Source: Chaenocephalus aceratus (Eukaryota > Chordata > Actinopteri > Perciformes > Channichthyidae). Taken from it: a stretch of 64,000 bases of DNA. The translations under genes and the position numbers were made by a program. The first letter of the stretch is position 1; each line of letters begins with the position of its first letter. The notes beneath the pieces were generated by a model. The model was not told where the DNA came from. It saw only the letters and a program-made list of their open reading frames with translations, and made no database searches. The stretch covers positions 13,125,456-13,189,455 of the forward strand of contig CM043792.1 in NCBI GenBank assembly GCA_023974075.1, written 5' to 3'. Shown here one piece after another: positions 57,490-64,000 of this stretch.

Positions 57490-57865
57490 GCTGACATTTC
57501 AAAGTTACCTGCAGAGGAAATGTATTTCCCACACACTACCCCCCTGCCTGAAATGCCTCCATTGGACTCCTTTGTTTACTTCCGTAACAAAGTGACATCA
57601 CTGACATCACATTTCTATCCAACACATTGTACATGATAGGCGAAGAGACGGGACATCTCTAAGCAGCTGACCAATCACAACAGAGCCGGCCTGCTAACCA
57701 ATCAGAGCAGACTGGGCTCTGATTTTCGACAGAGGGTGAACAGAGGTGGCAGTATGAGAAAAAGAAAGACCTTTTTGAACATTAAAGCATTGAGACATGT
57801 CAGAGTTGAATCACAAAATACAAATATGGACCTGAAAATGAGCATATTATGTTCTCTTTTGGTTT
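57490..57865. mobile_element. Partial relative of the TTAA elements
   Basis: Shares TTTGTTTACTTCC, ACACATTGTACATGATAGGC, GGGACATCTCTAA and GAGCATATTATGTTCTCTTT with 48280-48450 and the end of 46884-49746. No matching left end or TTAA pair was found, so it appears truncated. Confidence 0.55.
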
Positions 57866-60800
57866 TATGTTTAATGAAAAGTACTGAAAAAAATATCATA
57901 ATGATGTTAGTTGTTTAAACGCAAATTGTTGTCACAACACAGGATGGAATACATCTCGCAAACTAAGAACAATTCATTTTAATTTTCATATTAGAAATAT
58001 TTGTTATTAAACTGATCAAACATAAGGTATATGTCTATGTAATCTAACAGTGTTGTGAAATTGAGTGAATCAACAGGAATGGAACTTTGCCTAAAATATT
58101 TATAGAAAGCTCAACCAAACAACATTTTAAAGAAATGTCCTTTTGAGTTTTCTGGGATTCACACGGGCTGAATGAATTGAACGGAGTTGTCATTTCTGGG
58201 TCATTCTGCGGAGCAAAGAAGGACACAGATAAACTCTCAATTAAAGATAGCATCCATCACATCCTATCAGTCCTTAAACACTATTACTTTACAGAGTCTG
58301 ACTTTTTCTGAGTAAAAAAGGCCATCAGTGAAAATCACACTCAATCATTCAGCCTGGTGTGTTCACACAGAGTTCAGCCCAGTTTTAGTACAGTACCTGT
58401 TACTTTTGTGTAATGTAACTGGTGAACGGTAAGAGCGCCATGACAGTTAGGATTTAAATAATGCAAAAAACGAACACAAGATTTATGAATATTTATATCT
58501 GACCAGCACCGTGACCTGACACCAACCTTGCAGCAGCCGAAAACACAGCATTGCAAATCATGCAAAAATATAAACATTGTAAATTGTCAAGGGACTTCAA
58601 AAACAATTGCAGATTGTGTTAAATACATAATGGTTTCTTTTTATATCCCATAATTTCTAATAACTTCAAACAAATGCATTATTAATTTCCCATGGCAGTC
58701 TGTTAGTCTGCACAATACTAGCACTCCTAGTGTAAAAGCTCTAACAAAAAGATCTGTGTTTTTGTAACACTGTCTTAATAGGTCAATTTATGATCAACAC
58801 ACATATTTTGTGTTGCATGTGTTCATAGCCCTTGAGAATGATGGACATGAGTGTAATGTATCAACATTCCCCGACACCCTGTCTGGCTGATGGGAGGGTG
58901 TTTGCTGTGCAGAACATGATTCACACTATTCTGCCAGTGGTGCAATGTGCAGGTTTTAATCAAACCTCCCCCACTAATTTTAACAATCAACAGGCCTTCA
59001 ACCAGACAGAGAGAAACAAATCAGCTGGTGTTGAATTTGGCTGGAATATAAACCTGCATATCTTCCGGGGCACAGGACTGGACACCAGCGGCTTAGAGGA
59101 AACATGGCAGCACACATCACTGTGCCGAGCCCTATCCATGTACACTGTGGGTGCAATGAATGTTAAACCCAGCACATTAAAATCATTTCTTGGCTCCCTC
59201 AGTGTGCCCTGATAGTGCTATTTCTTTTGATGATACATTCAAATTCCTCCAACCTCTGTGTATGACAAAGCTGTGTGGATTCACATTCAGGAAACTTTAT
59301 TGTCCATCACAATGTGATAAACATAGTGCTTAGAAAAGAGGAAATGAAAAGCATGAAAGAGTCATTTTAAAGCTGAAGGATGGCACATTTTTCAAGAGAA
59401 ATCATATTGTACATGTTGTCCACAGCATTTATTAGCATGCACATTTCAGTTGGAAAACATAATTTGGGAAATTCTGATCTTGGGTGATCGAGGTCTGATT
59501 CTTCATATTAAAACTCCAAGGTGGCCAGTATTTCCATATTCATGACCTCCAGTGTGTATTTTGAAGGAGGCTGCATATTCCCGTGTGTGTGCCTCTGAGG
59601 CTGGAATCAGTGCAGTGGGGTGTGTACTCATACTGGCTCTTAAGTGTAGTTCCAGAGGTGAGGAAAGTGTTGAGGGTGTTGTTATAGTCACTGTTGGCTG
59701 TAAAAGGTTTATAGCTCTCAGAGCTAAAAGAAGAGTGAATATTGAACTTACGATCATAGAGAAGTCAGACTCTTGATTTTAAATGAATAATAGCCTGCAA
59801 TACTATTTGTATATAGGCAAATGTTTGCTAACACGTTAGCTTTATCGGATGTCGCTAACACATATAATTAATATGTTTTTAAAGTCTTGCCAAGAAGGAC
59901 AGCATCTGCCATTTCAGCAAAGCCCCAAATGTGTGACAACACCGTTTAGCACTGGAGATGTAATAAATAAGGGGAGGTTTTTTTATTGTGCAACAACATT
60001 TTCATCATACGGAGGAACTCAGAATTTTCTTTTGACAATTATCGGACTGAGAGTCTTCAACTAATTGTTGTTTTACATAAAATACCAATAATATGGTAGA
60101 CAGTATGTTTATATTCAATACACAAAAAGAGAAATACAAATAAGTATTGTGCGGCTAAACCCTTTACAAATAGATGAATAAATTAATCATATTCAAAAGG
60201 ATCAGTGCTAATAGCCAAACAAAGTTAGACTGGATTTATTAGCGCCTTCAGAGAGAGTTTGTGGTGACTGAAGCACATTTATGCAGACTGGGTTATACTC
60301 CTGAAAAAGGTGTCTCTCTTGCCACATGAATTATTGCAATCTAATTGCACCTAGCTGCTACACTAGCTTGGGCTGTTATCATAACTACAATTATTATCAA
60401 TATTTCTTGTGACCTTGAGACAGGGCAAATTGCATGACCAAATGATGGTGCCATCAGCCGCTGGAATCCCTTTTTGTGAATTCACCCGTCTTCATTTAAC
60501 ATTAAAAAGGGCAGGTGGTGAATGACTGGTGCACAAATGCTTCCTAAGATTAGTTATCTGAGATGCCAAGCAGTCACTCTCAGAGCGGTTTTAATGTCAC
60601 AACAAAAGTCCATCCAAGTGATTTATACAAAAAAAAAGGAACATTCAACTCATTATCTTAAGTTACAAACAGAAGTGTTAGATGTAAGTGATGGCTGTTG
60701 TTAATCAGCAGGAGGTTGTTGGTGCCCCGGTGATGTGAGAGTGCACATCTTAACCAGAATCATTTGTTGGGAACCACATCACTTATCTGGGTGCCCTGCT

Positions 60801-62340
60801 GTCCATAAAGAGCAAGTCATTCATTACTGTCACCCTTAAAGTACATAGCCCTGATTGCTAATGTGAGGGACACAATCACCATGCAAGCAACACCCTGCCT
60901 CACCCATGCTCAACAATGGAGGAGTAAATGGCTGATTTAAATTATGATACAATACTTTGTCATTGACTGATGTCATTCTTCCTGACTTGCGCATTTTCTG
61001 TAAATTGTATTTCCTAGGTGCTTTTTCGTATAAAACGCTGATGTATTTGTTGGAAAACTCCTATCAAAGATGTGATCCTGCTGACGTCCGCCCCAGTCTG
61101 ACAGGCATGTAAAATATCTGTTTACTTCATAGCCTGATAACAGTGCAATGACATCTCCATTTCCCATGTGACCGTGTGAAATAACCCTGTCAAAAACATA
61201 TTACAATCCATACTTATAATATTTTTGCTCTCTTCAGGAGGTCTGAAGAGAGCAAGGTCGTCGGAGGTGAGGATACAAGCGCGGTCTACGACGAGGAGCC
61301 TTTGGTGCAATTTTGACGGCCTCAATAATCATTGACAGTGAGTACAGTTTCCAGGCAACATTTTATCACGCTCAAGGTGGAAAAACATGGAATATAAAAA
61401 TCTGTTTTTGCTTGAGTCTGACTGAACCACGCACCACTTATTCAACTGATGTAAAAAAGAGGAGAAAACAGGGGAAAAAGATCCTCTAACAGCATCTGAC
61501 TTTGTGAGCTTTCAGTCAGCGTGTATTAGATTTATCACTTTCGTGTCCCTACACCTTGTTGATGCCTCAAGAGTACGACGACATTGGTATGAGGGGAGGC
61601 TAAGCTGTGACTATGACATCTTTCTTGGTGCATTATCTTCACACTCGATCTCCTTGGGGTAGATGGAGTGCACAGAGGAAGTGCTTCCACCGGTAAGTCC
61701 TAACATGTAACCAGACATTGCTTTTAGGGGTCGGCTGTTAACAGGGTTGACAATGCTCTTTTATAGCCTTCAGATTGAATATTCCCAGAGTCTCCCGCTG
61801 CAGAGACCATGTCATTACAGCTGATAGCTCCATTATTTTTTGAAAGAGTTGGCAGGACTTTTTATGTTTTGTATTTTGCCCTGCACCTAATGGCTGCCAG
61901 TGTTCTTTTATTTTAAGTATACCTACTTTCACAAGGACATTTTTGGTTATGGCACCTTGGCTTCTGCACCGTGTAATCGTTTTTGTATTCAGACTTTGTG
62001 TGTTTTTTTCAGATTACTTAGGATATAAAAGCCATGACTTTGTCAAGATAAGGAACTTTGGAGAGTAATTATATAAAGACCAAGAAGTGCATTTCGGCTG
62101 CAACTGAAGAAGGCTAAAAAAGAACGTGATGTATAGTGCAACAGTTATATTTTTCTACTAGTTCCACAACTGTTTCAATGTCATCATTTCAAATACAGTG
62201 TGCAAAGTGCACATTTTAGTATGAATAAATAAAATTGCACTTGAAGAACGATGACCTTTGCTCAGACCTCATGAGCCTTATGCCCTAATGTGGATATTAC
62301 CAACACATCCTCACTCCCAGGTCAGCCTATGTTGACGTTA
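57866..62340. other. Long non-coding stretch
   Basis: No domain, splice structure or RNA gene supportable. Open frames such as 58832-59212 (126 codons) and 59552-59776 have no recognisable features. A perfect hairpin lies at 61225-61255. Confidence 0.6.
61225..61255. repeat. Perfect 13-bp inverted repeat
   Basis: TTGCTCTCTTCAG (61225-61237) pairs with CTGAAGAGAGCAA (61243-61255) around GAGGT. Confidence 0.9.
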
Positions 62341-62365
62341 TGTCAAGTCCCCTGCCGGCTTTTTC

Positions 62366-62432
62366 CAACGCAAGGGGGGGGGCCTTAGAGTCCATTTTCA
62401 ACGCAGGGGGGGGGCCCTTAGCGTCCATTTTC
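62366..62432. repeat. Two-unit G-run repeat
   Basis: AACGCA followed by eight or nine G, CCTTAG and GTCCATTTTC, present twice in tandem, at the edge of the third mosaic copy. Confidence 0.8.
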
Positions 62433-62462
62433 AGCTTTCCGGGATGTCCATATGCTTCTATG

Positions 62463-64000
62463 GACGCTCATGGAAGCACGGCATTCGTTTGTGTCGACTG
62501 CCCTTAAAGGCAATGAGAGCGTCCATTCTCATTGGATAACGGAGAATTGTACACCCGGAAGTAAATATTCCCCTTACTGACGATTGATTTTACAGTGATA
62601 TCTGCACTACTCATCGACTAAAAAACACCAGATTATCCTGGTTTAAATTGTGTGCAATGCTTTTGTATTTTTCCCCTTCAATTCGGAGAAAAAAAATCTT
62701 TTTTCGGAGTAAAGGATGGCAGAAGACACTACACTACCCAGAATCCCCAGCTATCGTTTGGACTACACCATGTGCTCTGTTTGACAAACCCCGATAGTCC
62801 TCAAGCTCTGTGATTGGAGAGTGTGCTCCGAGGGTTACCGAGCCTCGAACAGCACTTGAACCACGGCAGACTGTTCAAAACTGGATTTGAACGGGTCCAC
62901 CGCGTCCCCCCCTCCCCCACCCCGTCCCCAGAACTACACATGCTGGCTATTCTGTTTCGCAACATGTTCTCTATATGGCACGTCTCTACTGGGAGTTGTA
63001 GTTTTAAAAGACGTTTTCGTATTTCCCATAATAAGAAGTTGCCAGTATTAAACTGTGTACATCCCTGGAGGTTTAGGGGATAGAAAACACTCAAATTTAA
63101 AACATATAATTAATAAATGGGTGAAAATTGCTTGTGCCCATAATGGGCAGTATTAATATATATACACACATGCCAGAGGCACATTTTGCAAATATGGCAT
63201 AGCCATCGATCAGCTTAAGATAAGATATACTTTATTGATCCCAAGTAGGAAAATGTGCGTTACATCAGCATGTGTAACAGTTGTAATGCAGTGGTGTTTA
63301 TTTGTAAATCATTTAGTATAATCACACAAATTCTGTGTTTTATATTTAACAATTCTGTGTTCTTTATTTATTGATTGTTCAATACCTGACAAGGCCGGAG
63401 ATGAAATATCTGCATACATCTTATAAGAGTATAATACATTATGTATAATATCAGTTAAAATAAGTGCTTCAACATAGTTAACATTGCTGGAGGTACATAT
63501 TGATAGATGTCTTGTAATGCACTGTTGAGGAACCTGCGACCCAAGTTTTTCATTCAGTGCAGAACTAGTTGTGTAGGCCTATAAGATATGTCAATAAACC
63601 TTAGAAAATATTGAAATCTTGAACGGATGTGCAAAATAGTCATTATATACAGTCTTTAATTAACTATTAGTAGAGAATAACGAGTAATGAATATACTTTA
63701 TAAGGATCCTATTAATATCTAATAATAAAAATAATGAAATTCAATAACATGCTTTAACCACCAGGTGTCCCTTTATATCAGCTGTGCACCTTTATGGTGT
63801 AAATACAGCCTATCTACCAATTGGATCAAATATAAAAGTCAGCCGAATTAGTGTTGATACTGCAAGGAGACGTATTGTGTGAAAAGAAATGTAAGATGTT
63901 GTTTAATGGCTGATATATTTATGATCCACGTCACGTTTTCAGTTCCTCATGTTCGTCTGAGGTCTTCTCATCAGGGCTCTATAAATACAGAACTACAGCA
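62463..64000 (+). repeat. Third copy of the mosaic repeat, without the piggyBac gene (runs off the window)
   Basis: 62463-62790 matches blocks A and B of the left arm directly (CATGGAAGCACGGCATTCGT, CACTACACTACCCAGAATCC). 62790-63170 matches the complement of 40660-40860, with a private insert at about 62903-63110. 63170-63215 matches the complement of 40460-40560. From 63217 it matches the complement of 34790-35588, starting with the LINE tail. The copy is therefore itself inverted, and its second half continues past 64000. Confidence 0.75.

Noticed and set aside
58832..59212. 126-codon open frame
   Set aside because: No recognisable motif or splice context, and no similarity to the elements in the window.

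Overview
The window reads as non-coding, transposon-rich DNA from a ray-finned (teleost) fish. This is inferred from the mobile elements: a DIRS-type tyrosine-recombinase retrotransposon, a sushi-like chromodomain Ty3 element, hAT, piggyBac, Harbinger-like and IS630-like transposons, L2/Rex1-like LINE ends and many short inverted-repeat elements with TTAA, TAA or 8-bp target duplications, in AT-rich sequence without operons or clear host exons. No host gene is recognised with confidence. At the extreme left a minus-strand CpG-rich start (MARQST, then a GTAAGT donor) and two phase-compatible downstream exons may belong to a real but unidentified gene.

Layout. 1-5.9 kb: possible host exons, a 40-bp tandem repeat, a TTAA element and an LINE tail. 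5.9-12.6 kb: a 6.7-kb DIRS element on the minus strand, with inverted terminal repeats and an internal complementary region that reads as the joined ends of the element. Its gag and RT are broken and the RT YxDD segment is missing, but a 646-codon RNase H / tyrosine recombinase frame is open. 12.7-16 kb: a TAA-flanked element carrying a solo LTR, then an IS630-like element whose transposase begins with an Arg/Gly-rich repeat. 20.7-21.3 kb: a Harbinger-like element keeping a SANT-like fragment. 23.1-26.4 kb: a hAT transposon with a three-exon KIAA1586-like transposase, disabled by a deletion and a frameshift. 26.5-27.6 kb: an unclassified GC-rich segment with a strong nested hairpin, then a tandem array. 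27.9-31.8 kb: an inverted-repeat element split by a 2.8-kb hAT copy with a BED finger.

32.4-43.2 kb: the most complex structure. A decayed, multi-exon piggyBac-like gene lies between two inverted mosaic arms, and it carries a hAT element in one intron and a LINE fragment downstream. A third partial copy of the same mosaic at 62.5-64 kb lacks the piggyBac gene and has TTAA at the corresponding junction. 46.9-49.7 kb: a 2.9-kb TTAA-flanked element. 50.7-57.0 kb: a young sushi-like chromovirus with nearly identical LTRs, a 5-bp target duplication and a long open pol. Its 5' LTR was later hit by a 955-bp hAT element with an 8-bp duplication.

The genes form no pathway. The window is a record of nested insertions: several relative ages can be read from which element interrupts which. 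Domain calls are by motif recognition; no database search was run.
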